Notes under the pieces: generated by a model
Database searches by the model: none
What the model saw: only the letters and a program-made list of their open reading frames with translations
What the model was told of the DNA's origin: nothing
NCBI GenBank assembly: GCA_033725935.1
Contig: MU867066.1
Coordinates: forward strand, 248,001 to 312,000
Reading direction: 5' to 3'
DNA: 64,000 bases
Origin: Cladorrhinum sp. PSN259
Taxonomy: Eukaryota; Ascomycota; Sordariomycetes; Sordariales; Podosporaceae
Shown here: positions 44,781 through 55,532 of the stretch, in pieces
Numbering within the stretch: position 1 is the stretch's first letter
Layout of the letters: each line of letters opens with the position of its first letter
Translations under genes and position numbers: made by a program

Positions 44781-46550
44781 ATGATGAGAGACGTCTTCGG
44801 GGCACCATATTCGAATGAAACGGTCGTATGGCAATCGTCGCCAGCAACCCGCGGCTCGTTTACGCTGTTGTCAACCTCAGTTATCACCCTCCTGCTCTGC
44901 GTATGGAGCTCTATTCATTTGAATCTCCCGGGCACTGGGGACAATGCCGTTTTGTTGCTCCTACGCCGGCTGAAGTGGATTGCGGTGGGCTTGTTCATGC
45001 CCGAAGCTCTCGTCGTGACGGCACTGAGCCAGCATCAGCGCGCGAAGCGCATTCTGATGGAGGCGCGGCAGACGTTCAAGGAAGAGCAAGCTGATCAAGA
45101 ACAACCACCTGCAGCTCCGCGCCGAAAGCATCCATGGACCATGACGCACAGCTACTGGGCCATCATGGGAGGCATCGCCGCCGATCCTGTCGGAGAGAGG
45201 TTCCTGCCCAAAGGCGTGTGTCCTCTGTTTACCTCGAGTGGCGTGTCGTTCCTCCTCCGCCACGAACCTGACCTGGTCCCAGACATTTCCGAAGAGGACA
45301 TCAAAGACAAGAGCAAGGGCGGTTCCTTCGCAAAGGGGCTTGCATGTATTCAAGCGACATGGTTCTGTGCAACCTGCATCGGCCGTGTGGCTCAGCATCT
45401 GCCGCTCAGCCAGCTCGAGCTCAACACATTTGCTCACGCGTTATGTACGGTTATCGTCTATGTCCTTTGGTGGATGAAACCCTTGGACATCTCCATCCCG
45501 CACGCCATTACCGACGCCCGCATCCGTCCTCTCACAGCTTATGCCTGGATGGCCAGCAAGACCAGCGCCATTATAAAACCAAAGATCGACTCGAAGTCTT
45601 ACACTCTTGGCCGTGATCCCGAGTTTGAAGCCATCTCCTGCAAACCACGAAACCCACCAGCAAATCCTCCTCCTTTTTGGCAGACAGACAGATACACTAC
45701 CACCAAACAGAGACTAACCAAGAATCCGGACCCAACCGAGCCAAAAATCATAGTGACGCCCCAAAAATGTCTCTCTGGAACGGACTTTTACGTCAACTAC
45801 GAAAGCACGCGCTGGAAGTATTCCATAACCACCTCGTCTGGCACAGATGAGAGTACCAAAGTTTCGACAGACTACTACCGCGAGCCGGCCGAGTTCCATC
45901 TCGCACCCGCCGATGTTGAGCGCTGGAAACTTGCCTCGCAGGCAATTGCGAGCTATGGTCTCGAGAAGCCCGACAAAAATCTCGATCTTGTCTCTGTAAG
46001 ACCGATTCCGGAGACGGTGGAAAATCCACGGTCGTACATTCACATTCACGACATAAAGAAGGAAAATACGCTCGCCGATGAGAAGTTTTTATTTGCATTG
46101 ATTTCTGGCATCTACGGTGGTGCCCACGCCCTGGCATGGGATTCTACCTTTCCCAACGAGCGAGAAAAGACCGTCTGGAGAGTCGCGTCGCTATTTGTGG
46201 CCGCCCCTGCAGCTGCAGCGCTTGCTGTCATGGTCCTGGCTGCTGTCGCGAGCGTCGGACGACAGCGCTGGAAGAGGTCACCCGCGGCTTCTGATGCTGC
46301 GAGAACTAGTCCTAGGACGGCAGACGGACCGGGCGTGGCCGAGATGGAGCTTCGGGGCGGGGAATCCCGAACCAACCCCGTGTTCGAACTACTGCGGTTC
46401 TTACTTAAATCCGCCTTTGGAATCATGGTGTGCTTCTATCTTGCTGCGCGAGTCTACCTGGTATGGGAGAGCTTCCGGACTGTGTTTTGCTTGCCGCCTG
46501 AGGCCTTCAAGGAGACCGAGTGGTCCGAGTATCTTCCGCACATTACTTGA
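44781..46550 (+). CDS. Multi-spanning fungal membrane protein of unknown function
   Basis: Single exon, 589 aa. The hydrophobic segment STSVITLLLCVWSSIHLNLP belongs to a widespread fungal family typified by a T-LLLC.W..IHLN.P block. It is followed by RRLKWIAVGLFMPEALVVTAL and then a basic loop. WTMTHSYWAIMGG and GLACIQATWFCATCIGRVAQHLPLSQLEL(N)TFAHA are further family landmarks, then VLWWMKPLDIS. A polar region of about 170 residues precedes three C-terminal helices (VASLFVAAPAAAALAVMVLAAV and FGIMVCFYLAARVYLVWESF among them). No transporter or enzyme signature was found, and no Pfam-named role is known to me. Its divergent neighbour is a HET gene. Confidence 0.82.
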   Translation: MMRDVFGAPYSNETVVWQSSPATRGSFTLLSTSVITLLLCVWSSIHLNLPGTGDNAVLLLLRRLKWIAVGLFMPEALVVTALSQHQRAKRILMEARQTFKEEQADQEQPPAAPRRKHPWTMTHSYWAIMGGIAADPVGERFLPKGVCPLFTSSGVSFLLRHEPDLVPDISEEDIKDKSKGGSFAKGLACIQATWFCATCIGRVAQHLPLSQLELNTFAHALCTVIVYVLWWMKPLDISIPHAITDARIRPLTAYAWMASKTSAIIKPKIDSKSYTLGRDPEFEAISCKPRNPPANPPPFWQTDRYTTTKQRLTKNPDPTEPKIIVTPQKCLSGTDFYVNYESTRWKYSITTSSGTDESTKVSTDYYREPAEFHLAPADVERWKLASQAIASYGLEKPDKNLDLVSVRPIPETVENPRSYIHIHDIKKENTLADEKFLFALISGIYGGAHALAWDSTFPNEREKTVWRVASLFVAAPAAAALAVMVLAAVASVGRQRWKRSPAASDAARTSPRTADGPGVAEMELRGGESRTNPVFELLRFLLKSAFGIMVCFYLAARVYLVWESFRTVFCLPPEAFKETEWSEYLPHIT

Positions 46551-47285
46551 AGCGTGAGCCTTGAATTTGCAGTTGGCTGGTGGCAGTAAAATAGACGCTG
46601 AAATTTCTACTCTTATTTAGATACTGTCTAGTCTAGAATTATATTTCAGTGATGTTCGTATATACTTGTGTCCGATTGTGATTCTAGACTCAATCATTTG
46701 ATCCTCGACGCTCCCAAGAGGGCCAGGCCCATTGAATGCACCAAGCTGTCAAACTGTTGAACCACAGCTGTCAAATTGACGGTCCTTGTTCACATTGTCT
46801 CATACGCCAGTCAGATTGGGTCACCACCCATACATATGATGGGCATCACAGCAGTTGCATAAGAAGAGCTCTCTGGCGAAGCCATAGAGCGGAAGGCGGG
46901 CTTGTTGCAGGCCAGGTGTTGACCAACCTGGCCAGCTGTGGGCAGTCCGCCAGGTTTTAGGGCGCTTAGTTTTTCCCAATCCATCACCTCAGCTTTTGAG
47001 CAGCTCCTGAGGCTGAATATTGGGCACGAGCAGCAGTGACTTGAGGCTGTGTCAGAGCCAGCCACAGTTCGCCCAGGTCAAGTGGTCCGCCCACTCTTGT
47101 GAGAGGCGGGGATTCCCCCTCCTCTCGTCCTTAGGATTCATCATCGGTCCTAGCACAGCAGCGAACACTATCTTATGTGGTGGCCATCTGCCCCAGCCCA
47201 ATCCTTGTAGTATTTTCTGTTACGCTGTGTGCCAGGACTTCAGTCTCGGCCTCAGAGCCCGCGAGAACCGTGGTCGACGAAAGCC
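46551..47285. other. Intergenic region containing one arm of an inverted repeat pair
   Basis: 735 nt upstream of a HET gene. The arm at 46896-46972 has an inverted partner at 50299-50372. No gene supported. Confidence 0.5.
46896..46972 (+). repeat. Left arm of a diverged inverted repeat flanking a HET gene
   Basis: Read in reverse complement, this arm shares CTGCCCACAGCTGGCCAGGT and the later CCTGCAACAA with 50299-50372, plus matching CCCTAAA/CCTGGCG spacing. Overall similarity extends about 70 bp with several mismatches. Confidence 0.65.
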
Positions 47286-49915
47286 ATGGCCCCTACTGGG
47301 AAGGATGCCATCCACTCCCTCAAGCCCGGCTCCATGCCACCGCAACCATCATTGCTCCCGGTGCCTAGCAATGCGTTGCTGCCAGGGGACAAACTGTGCG
47401 CGGCTTGCTCGCTACTCAACCTCACAGCGCGACGCTTTATCGTATTCCCAACCGATAGCGACTTCATGCAGTGGGCGCAGCAGTTGACCAATGGTGTTGT
47501 CCTCCAGCCCGTCTCCCAGATGCGGAAGAACCCCAACTGCCCTCTATGCCGCCTCCTCCTCGTCTCGCTGTCCGGCGGCATCGACGAGGTGCCCGACGTC
47601 GATCGCCGGGGGCGCAAGCTGCAAGTCGCTATCAGCTGGGACACGACAGGCCGCACGCCAAACCGCGACAAGCACTGGGCTTCCCTGAGCGAAGTACGCC
47701 TCCTCTACCCAAGTCTTGTCCTCGACGGAGGCAAGTCTCCGGACCTGTCCCTGAAGACTGTTGTTATATTCCCGCAGATCACTCTGCTGGCCAACGACCT
47801 GCCGCCCGACGCGCCGCCCACGGCGCTTCCCTTCCTCCCCCGGCCAACCCGCCACGACGCCATCGACTTTGACCTGGTGCGCCGCTGGCTCTCCATCTGT
47901 GAGGCGCGCCACGGCGCCGTGTGCAGCTCGGCGCACACGATGCAGCTTATGGACTGGACTTCGCCGGCGCTGACCGTGGCCGACTTCCGCTGCGTCGATC
48001 TCGAGGAGAACTGCCTCGTGCGGCTCCGCGACGTCGCCGAGACGGGCTGCGGCGAGCGGGCATTGCGGTACGCCGCCCTCAGCTACGTGTGGGGCCGGGC
48101 CGACTCGGACGAGGCCTTCTTCAAGACCCTGGCGGCCAACGTCGAGGAGCGCTCGGTGCCGCACTTCTTCGCCCGCAGCGAGAACCACGCCCGCATCCCG
48201 CGCACCATCCGGGACGCCATGGCCGTGACACGGAAGCTGGGCCTCCGATACATATGGGTCGACAGTCTGTGCATCGTGCAGGACGGCAGCGGCGAGAAGT
48301 GGCTCGATGCTATCCGCAGGATGGACAACGTCTACGGCGCCGCGCACGTCCTCATCTGTGCGGCCGACAGCCACGATGCCTTTGCGGGCATCGCCGGTGT
48401 CGAAACTGGGCGTGGGCCGTGGGGTGATGTCCGCAACATCGAGCAGATCGGCGAGGGATTTCGTCTCGCCTTCATGTACGCCAAACAGCCCTTGTCCTCA
48501 GGCAGGGTTTACGACACTCGCGGTTGGACGTAAGACTTGATCTATGCCAGTGGAAGCATATTAGCAAAAGGCGTTACTGACATCCACACAGATACCAGGA
48601 GGAACACTTTGCCACTCGCACCATCATGCTTGCGAATGGCGCCGCCAGCTTTGGATGCCGCAGTGGACTCTCCTTCACAGAGAGCGAGTTCGAGGATACG
48701 TCCGTCATCACCAAGGTACCCGATCCGTCCTTTGTCGGCACGGACAACGACATGGGCGTGATAGAGAGCCTGATCCAGAACTATTCGAACCGGCGCTTCA
48801 CCGTCGAGACTGACGTCTTCCGGGCCTTCGCGGGCGTCGGCCGCCAGCTGCGGCGGCAGCTGCAATGCGACGTGTGCCACGGTCTGCCGACGGCCTTCTT
48901 CGACTGGTTCCTGCTCTGGCAGCCGCTGCTGGACGCCAAGGACGCCGCGGACGAGCCGCCCCTCGACCGCCGCCCTGTCGCTCCGAGCTGGTCATGGGCC
49001 GGCTGGCGCGGCGGTGTCTTCCCGCGCATCTGGGACTGGTACACGCGCGACATGAAGGTCGTCCGCCGGGGGATCCGCAAGCGCACCTGGATCATCTGGC
49101 ACCAGCGCCTTGCACATGCGTCGACCGAATGCGTGCCCCTCGGCCGCGGGAAGGACGGAGCCAGGGAGAAAAAGTCTCGGAATTTTTACGGCGGCCGCCA
49201 CCGGAAAGACCAGCGCTTCCCCGGCATCGACTGCCGTGTTACCGATCCGACCCCCCGCACCCTCACACATACCGAGAGCCTGCCGCAGTACACTCAGGAC
49301 CTTATCAGCGAGTATCCTGGCTCTGGGTTTCTGCAGTTTTGGTCCATCTCGGCCGTGTTTGAGCTACGCTTGGTTGGGGCCGGAGATGACGGCATCTACG
49401 GCAAGCCGGTGAAGCCGCCGAATCGAACTGGCATACCATCCACGTCTTCGTCTTCGGACAGCAGCGAGTGGGCTGATATCGCCAACAGCGACGACGAGGA
49501 TGGCGGCTCGGCGGGCCTGCCGTCTCTGGAGAGCCTGCTGGGCGGAGGGGGGGACGACGATCTCGTTGATTTCGACGTGGATAAGGAGCCTGGTGTTAAG
49601 CTCATTATCGGTGGGAAAGATGGCCAGGCGGTCGGAAGGATCTACGTGCCTCAGCCTTGGGTGAAGGGATTAGTCAATTCGGGCAGCAGCGGGCCCCATG
49701 AGTACGAGTTCATTGTCTTGTGTGAGGCCCGTGACCAGCGAGCCGAGGATTCCCGTTGTGCCGACGACGACGAGGGCTGGCGGTACCGCGTAATGCTGGT
49801 AGAGTCCAAGTGCGACGGGCAGTATTTCGAAAGGGTAGCCATCGGCTCGGTGGGAAGGGATGACCTTGGCAAGGCTGTTAGGCCGCTGCAGTGGAAGGAG
49901 TTTGTACTTGGTTGA
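47286..49915 (+). CDS. HET-domain protein, cysteine-rich N-terminus
   Basis: Exons 47286-48529 and 48592-49915 across a 62-nt intron (GTAAGA..CACAG) give 855 aa. The ATG at 47286 is chosen; the frame extends upstream only to non-ATG codons. The N-terminal module has LCAACSLLNL and NCPLCRLLLVSL, a Cys pattern common ahead of HET domains. HET core: LRYAALSYVWGRAD, IPRTIRDAMAVTRKLGLRYIWVDSLCIVQDGSGEKWLDAI and YGAAHVLICAADSHD, then the splice at VYDTRGWT-YQEEHFATRTIML. After that come FRAFAGVGRQL and VAPSWSWAGWRGG. The C-terminus holds an acidic Ser/Asp-rich insert and ends with a block of unknown role. GC-rich codon use is stronger than in the neighbours. A pair of inverted repeats brackets the gene. 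Confidence 0.92.
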
Positions 49916-50752
49916 TCGGCTCCTGAAGCGAGAACGAGGTGTCGCCGATATGCCCCGAGAAGATTGGTTCCATCCGTGTGTTAGGGGTGCTGGATCACAG
50001 GATCTTGGATAGTCAGGGGATATCTCAGTGCAATAATGCAAAGCAGTTATTACCGTTACTAATGGTCAGGCTGTAACTCTCCGATCACTCCCCACTGCCG
50101 ACTCAGGCTTCACCCCAGGCTTCACTGCCAGTGGTGCATCTTGCTGTCTGGACGTAGACGTCGTCTGAGATGCTCTGTGAGACCAACATATCCCATCGTA
50201 GCCCACCGACCAAACCTGTGGGAGCTGCAAGCAACCACGGAAAAAAAGCTTATGTTCTTGGAAAACCTAAAACTAAGCTACAGAAGTGGGAGGTTTTCCA
50301 AACCCTAAGGCCTGGCGTTTGACTGCCCACAGCTGGCCAGGTGGGACACCACCTGACCTGCAACAATACCGCCATGTTTCTCCGTTCACAAAGGGAAGGA
50401 GTCAGCGTAATGGTCGACCGAGGATGTCGCCCGAGTGTGTTTGCCAAATTAAGGTTTGTGTTGGTTTATCTGACTTATGCTGTCAAGAATCATGAATTAA
50501 ATGCAGCATTAACTAAATAAAACTGTGAATTGATTTGTTTTGGCATTCTAGGTCTGGCTTCTGCACCTGTAATAAAGTGAGTGATGTCTGTTTACAATTC
50601 GTGCACATGTTGTGGTCATGATTCGCCCACGTTCATGGGCGCCGGCATTTGGTAACCCTCAGGGCCGCTGTGGATACCCGGCAAATACCGCTCGGCGGCC
50701 ATGGCAGAGGCGGAGGCGGCGGCGACCCGACCCCCAGCAGAGAAAAGCCTAA
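49916..50752. other. Intergenic region containing the right arm of the inverted repeat pair
   Basis: Between the HET gene and the hAT-like element. Apart from the arm at 50299-50372 and the 8-bp target duplication at 50745-50752, nothing was recognised. Confidence 0.5.
50299..50372 (-). repeat. Right arm of a diverged inverted repeat flanking a HET gene
   Basis: Inverse of 46896-46972; it contains CTGCCCACAGCTGGCCAGGT in forward orientation. The two arms are about 3.3 kb apart and enclose exactly one gene. Confidence 0.65.
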
Positions 50753-51411
50753 GGCACTTGATCGACGGGCACCCCCTTTTTGATATTTAGGCATCCCCCC
50801 AAAATTGATATTTGGGCACCCCCCTTTCCGGGGTAGGGTTGTGTATAGTAATTCTGACTTTCTGAACAAGTTGAATTGAGCGCACCCAAGTGCGATTTAG
50901 GGCATTCAAGTCAACATCACTCAGATTAAGCCAGATTTTCCAAAAACCTCCGGATTCTACGCGCATTAAAAAGACCAGAATTTGCAACGAAATAAATAGA
51001 GTTAAATACCAATTTACAAATTATAATTTATCTATATAGTCTTTTAATTATCGCTATACCTTTAATATGCCTTACTTTACGGAAGGACATTAATTACGTG
51101 AACTCAGCTGTAAACAACTATTCTATTTTACCATTCCAGAATTGAACTTTCGGCTGCAAAGAATTAAAAAAAATACTTGAAGATAGCTTAAAATCCAGCG
51201 ATTATTATGATGTAAGAATTTCTGCGTTGTAGGTGGTTGAGAAAGGTGGCTTTAGGAGGGAAATATCGTCGTTGAATTGAATTGAATTAACGGCCATCTT
51301 GTTTTGAAAGTGAGAATTACTTATATAACCCTAACCCGGAGGGGGTTGCCCAAATATCAATTTTAGGGGGATGCCCAAATATCAAAAAGGGGTGCCTCTC
51401 CATCAAGTGCC
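50753..51411. mobile_element. 659-bp hAT-like non-autonomous element, 8-bp target duplication
   Basis: The ends are perfect 10-bp inverts, GGCACTTGAT and ATCAAGTGCC. Imperfect inverted similarity continues for roughly 110 bp, including CACCCCCTTTTTGATATTTA on the left and its counterpart on the right. The octamer AAGCCTAA flanks both sides (50745-50752 and 51412-51419), the signature length of hAT insertion. The core (about 50960-51290) is very AT-rich and has no coding frame. The right edge lies 75 nt upstream of the start codon of the DUF6604 gene. Confidence 0.85.
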
Positions 51412-51486
51412 AAGCCTAAACGCACCAAATTCAAATTCCGATTCACCCCCAACTATGCCTGCCTCACCATCGCGACCTAAAAAGCA

Positions 51487-54400
51487 ATGGCGACACGAAA
51501 CATTTATCTGAACTACAAACGCGACACCAATTATTTGGTACGCTGGATTGTTCAGGTCTCCAACAAACTGCTCACAACAGCGCAGCCAGACGCCGGCGAC
51601 ATTACCGTCAATACCACCGGCGGCATCACCGTTTCGTCCCTGATTTCCCTTTGCACTCTGATATCCAAAAAACATTGGATACAATGATATCCCATCGGCC
51701 GTCTTTCGGCTCTTCAGATCCATCATCAGCGCCAGGACATCAACCCACACCCACTTTGAGCGCATGGCCGCCGAGTTGCTGGACCTAGAAATTCAAGAGA
51801 GCAATGCCAAGCACAAGTACTTCATTGACACCTTGGTTCGGGCTTTCGAGATCCTCGGGGGCAAAGAAAAAGAGGCTGGCGACAAGGCATCCAAGCAGGA
51901 GACAACAACCGAGTCCGAGGATCTTGACGAGCTGTTGTTTGTCAACAAGTTCAGCGCACTCGCTGTCCATCACAACGCCGACGTCTCAGACAGTGAGAGC
52001 GATGGAGAGCCTCAGCAGACTCAGTTCTCTCCTGCTGCCGCTGCCGCTCAAAGACGGCGACCTGGGAAGGGAAAGAAGGGCAAAAAGGGGGGCATGCAGC
52101 AGCAGAAGAAGAAGACGCAGGCCGCCCAACCAGTCTCTCAACCGAATCTCGACCATGTTCCTCTGGAGAGCTTCCGCATCATTCAAGACTCTAGTGGCAT
52201 CACGTCAGATTATCTCATGGCTGTTTACGCCCTAGTACTTGAGTGGACAGGGCTCCGGCAATACCTCCAGGAGATCTGGCGACGGGTAGCCTACGACGGA
52301 CTAAACAGTGCAGTTGCTGGGTCGCTTTCCAATATGGCCGTTGCCATGGTCCGTCGGTCCGCCTCGGACATGTTTGTCGATTTCCCAGGCCACGAGTCTT
52401 ACGAAACCGTCATGAAGACCATCACCCGCGGCGACATCGACAAGTCGCAGGGCACGTTCGCCGTCTCCCTCGCCGAGTTCAAGCGCAATGGAGAGCTAGA
52501 AGTTGTCAAGTCGAATCCAGTCGACATTCGGGAGCACCTTTTGATTCACGCCTACCAGGACCTGTTGGATTTCGTGACCGACTTTCAGTGTACCCGCTCG
52601 GGGAAGCCGACGAAGCGCATGCAGAACAGCATAAAGGATTGGAACCCAGAGCTAAACCTCGAAAGGGCAACCAAGGCAGAAAGACTACAGTGGCGCCGGT
52701 CGTACACGATCAACTGGCTCTACGATCTCGTAAACGTCTTTTCCTCCGTCGTTGTTCAGAGAAATACACTCAAGGGCGAGAACCACATCCTTGAAAAGGT
52801 CGACTGGTCTGTCAATGGTCGGTGGGACAAGTACAGACGAATTTACGGCCTGGAAGAATTTGCGGGCTTCGTCACCTCTCTGGCCATGCAGAAACAGGGA
52901 ACAGACGTTCGGAACAGGATCCTCCCGCATCACGTATTCCAGTTGCAATGCATCGTCGACTCCCTTACCGTGTCCCGGGGTTGGTCGGTTCACCCCCTGG
53001 AAGGAACCGTTATCAAATCGCCTGCTCACAAATTTAACCCAAAACGCGATGTCGACCTCTTCCTTGACCGGGCCGGACAGCGCTTCGGAAAGGGCTTCTG
53101 CGGCAGCCTCGACTTCCTCAAGAAGGTCTGCGAGATTGAAGAAACGCGAGGAGGGATCTCGGGTCCCCGCCAGGAGCATATTTCCATCCTGGAGGACATC
53201 CGATTCGACTTTATCGACTGGCTGGGCGAGACAAAATAAATGCACGGGTTGGCCACCATCCCTCCCTCGCGGTTCACAAGCACCAACTCGAACGGTCTCT
53301 GGGAGTATTCCCCTTTTTTGTGCGGCGTCGGCCTCGCCGAGGCTCTCGAGATCTCGTACAAGGCCGGCATGTGGATCTGGGACCGCAGCGAATCCTTCCC
53401 TCTGCTCTTTCACATTCACAACATGCTGGTTAAAACGGGCTACATAAAGAAACCCGTCGGCCTCTATATGACGCTGCAGTGCATGTTCCAAAACATCTTG
53501 TTCGAGGACGGCAAGATACCCAAGGACAAGTTCGAGGACGGCCTGGTCGCAATGTTTGGCGCCATTATCGGCACTCGTCGGGAAGAAAAAGCCCGGGACA
53601 GAGCCAGAAAGAGCATCCGGGGAAAACAGTTCGGCGAGGAGTGTATCTTGCACGAGACCATCACCGCTTTCAAGCAAAAATCAGCTCTGATGGTCTATCA
53701 CGAGGCAGACTGGGACCTGGACTGCATCCCGGACTCGGAGGCGCCTTGGCCCTCCACCCTGACGACCTTCCGTCTGGCGCGCACGAAGCGAATCATGGAC
53801 CGCACAACCGGCAGAGAACGCCTCGAAGAAACCGCCCTAGTAAAACGACTCATTGCCAAGGGATCAGATCACGAAACCTTGTTCTCCTTGTCCCAAAGCT
53901 TGGCCGACGCCTTAAAGCATGTGTGGGGAATGACGGAGCAAGCCACGCCGCAGGTGAAGGAAAAGTTGGAAGCACTCTGCGGGCCGGGATATAAGCACGA
54001 CTTTCATCAGAACCTCAGCGCCAGCGTCAATGCCTCCGCTTCTTCCAAGAGACCCTCTAACAACGTCCAACTCGACGGCCCAGCCCTCTTGTGGTTTCCC
54101 GAAAAGGATTTAAAGTCAGACATCAACGGCGCCCAACCCTACTCGGCAGTCAACTACATCTGGGTCTTAACCTGGGTGCTAATGACGTGGCACAGGATAG
54201 AAGACGCACTCAGCGAGGCGCGAAACAGGCTCTACATTGAAGCGTACGAGTCCAAGCCTGGTGTGACAGGATTTGAACGGCTGGAACTGGCTATTTCGGC
54301 CTTGGCATCTCAAGACCCGCACTGTTTGAAGATAATGGCTCGGGAGCTCGAGTCTCCGCGGGTGGGGCTGGTGAGTCACATTTACTGGGACGGGTTGGAT

Positions 54401-54724
54401 TTGTCTGAAGAGCAGCAGGAGGAGGAGGGAAAAAGTAAAGCAGTTTACTACGGCCCGGAACTTCCTCCTGGATTCAAGAGGGCGAGTATCAACCCTGCCC
54501 CTGACCCCGAGCCCGAGGAGACCTCTCCTTTTTCTACCGGTATGCCACCACCACCACCACCACCACCTGGCATGCTTCCACCGGGCATGTTCCCACCCGG
54601 CATGATTCCAATGCCTGGAAATGGTGGCAACCCAGTTGGATCGCAGTTCCCCTTTTCACCGGACCATGAACCCTCAGGAGACGAGATGCCCGACTTGCGA
54701 CCTGGCGAGTGTACAGTCATGTAG
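51487..54724 (+). pseudogene. DUF6604-type gene disrupted by a frameshift and an in-frame stop
   Basis: The ATG at 51487 opens MATRNIYLNYKRDTNYLVRW, the usual DUF6604 start, but the frame ends at 51687. Family sequence (DIPSAVFRLFRSII, SARTSTHTHFERMAAELLDLE) resumes in the +1 frame. The shift sits at or near the A6 run at 51667-51672, where one base fewer would restore the frame. The second frame runs to a TAA at 53237-53239 that lies inside conserved-looking sequence. The reading continues in the same frame with an ATG at 53240 (IPPSRFTSTNSNGLWEYSPFLCGVGL) to 54724. Intact pieces are 491 aa (51764-53239) and 494 aa (53240-54724). A K/R-rich linker sits in the first and a Pro-Gly-Met-rich tail in the last. 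A short intron explanation for either break was sought and not found. Sequencing error is possible for the A6 run. Confidence 0.75.
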
Positions 54725-54913
54725 TACTGTAGCTGCGTGTCACGGTTTGTAGCAGCTGGCAATGTTCAAGTATATTGCGGGATATCTAGGTCGATAGTAT
54801 ATACTCGTATCTAATGGTATGTGGCAACAAAGCCCAAATATTACCAAAAAGCCAAACAAAGCAAAATTCAAGCCAAAAAAAAACCCCCCAATTCAAACGA
54901 GCAGCCCCCTTTC

Positions 54914-54948
<35 letters not shown>

Positions 54949-55295
54949 GGGGGGGGGGTAAATTCCCATGCTGGATTAGGTCCAGTATATTTGGACCATT
55001 TAGCGTAAGGAAGGCCCCTTAAAGTAATCTGACTGCCCACAAAGTTTTTTTAAATTTTTGTTAATTTTTAAATTCTTTTTACTTTTTTGGCCCATCGACC
55101 CTCGTATTTATTCAACCAAACCTCCTTTTTTTCGACTTTTTTCTGTCCCCCTAACTCCCATATCATACGTCACTTATACCTCATCCAGACCGTCGAAATT
55201 CACAAGATCTGCGGGAATTGGTCGGTGACTACCTCTCTCTATTTCATCCACAAATTGTGGCGGGGCCGGACCCGGTAATCTTGTTAAATTGCTCA
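54725..55295. other. Intergenic region with long homopolymers
   Basis: Contains A24 (54917-54940) directly followed by G18 (54941-54958), and T-rich sequence around 55040-55150. No gene supported. Confidence 0.6.
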
Positions 55296-55430
55296 TTGGA
55301 TATCCCGACCTGTATAGGTATCTAGACTAATACCTTACGGTTTGTATCAATGCTTGGCTTCTATACCTTGTTCCTGTTCTCGGTTTTATGGGGCAAGTAG
55401 CGAGCGAATAAACGTTCAAGCATTAGATTG
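55296..55430 (+). repeat. Truncated right half of the TA-flanked minisatellite element
   Basis: It begins GGATATCCCGACCTGTATAG, a block shared with the truncated copy at 30187-30526. It contains AATACCTTACGGTTTGTAT and GGTTTTATGGGGCA, and ends in CAAGCATTAGATTG followed by TA (55431-55432), like the complete copy at 41135-41488. The left end and minisatellite are absent. Confidence 0.75.
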
Positions 55431-55532
55431 TATATATGTACATGTACTCAAGACTTTTTGTCTAATAACAAAACAAACAATGCAGATACGCCGCCGTAAA
55501 ACCCCAACAAGAAAAAGAAATCAGACAACACT

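Noticed and set aside
53240..54724. Independent gene starting right after the TAA
   Set aside because: It begins in the middle of a continuous DUF6604-like protein in the same frame; better read as the distal part of the broken gene, though reinitiation is possible.
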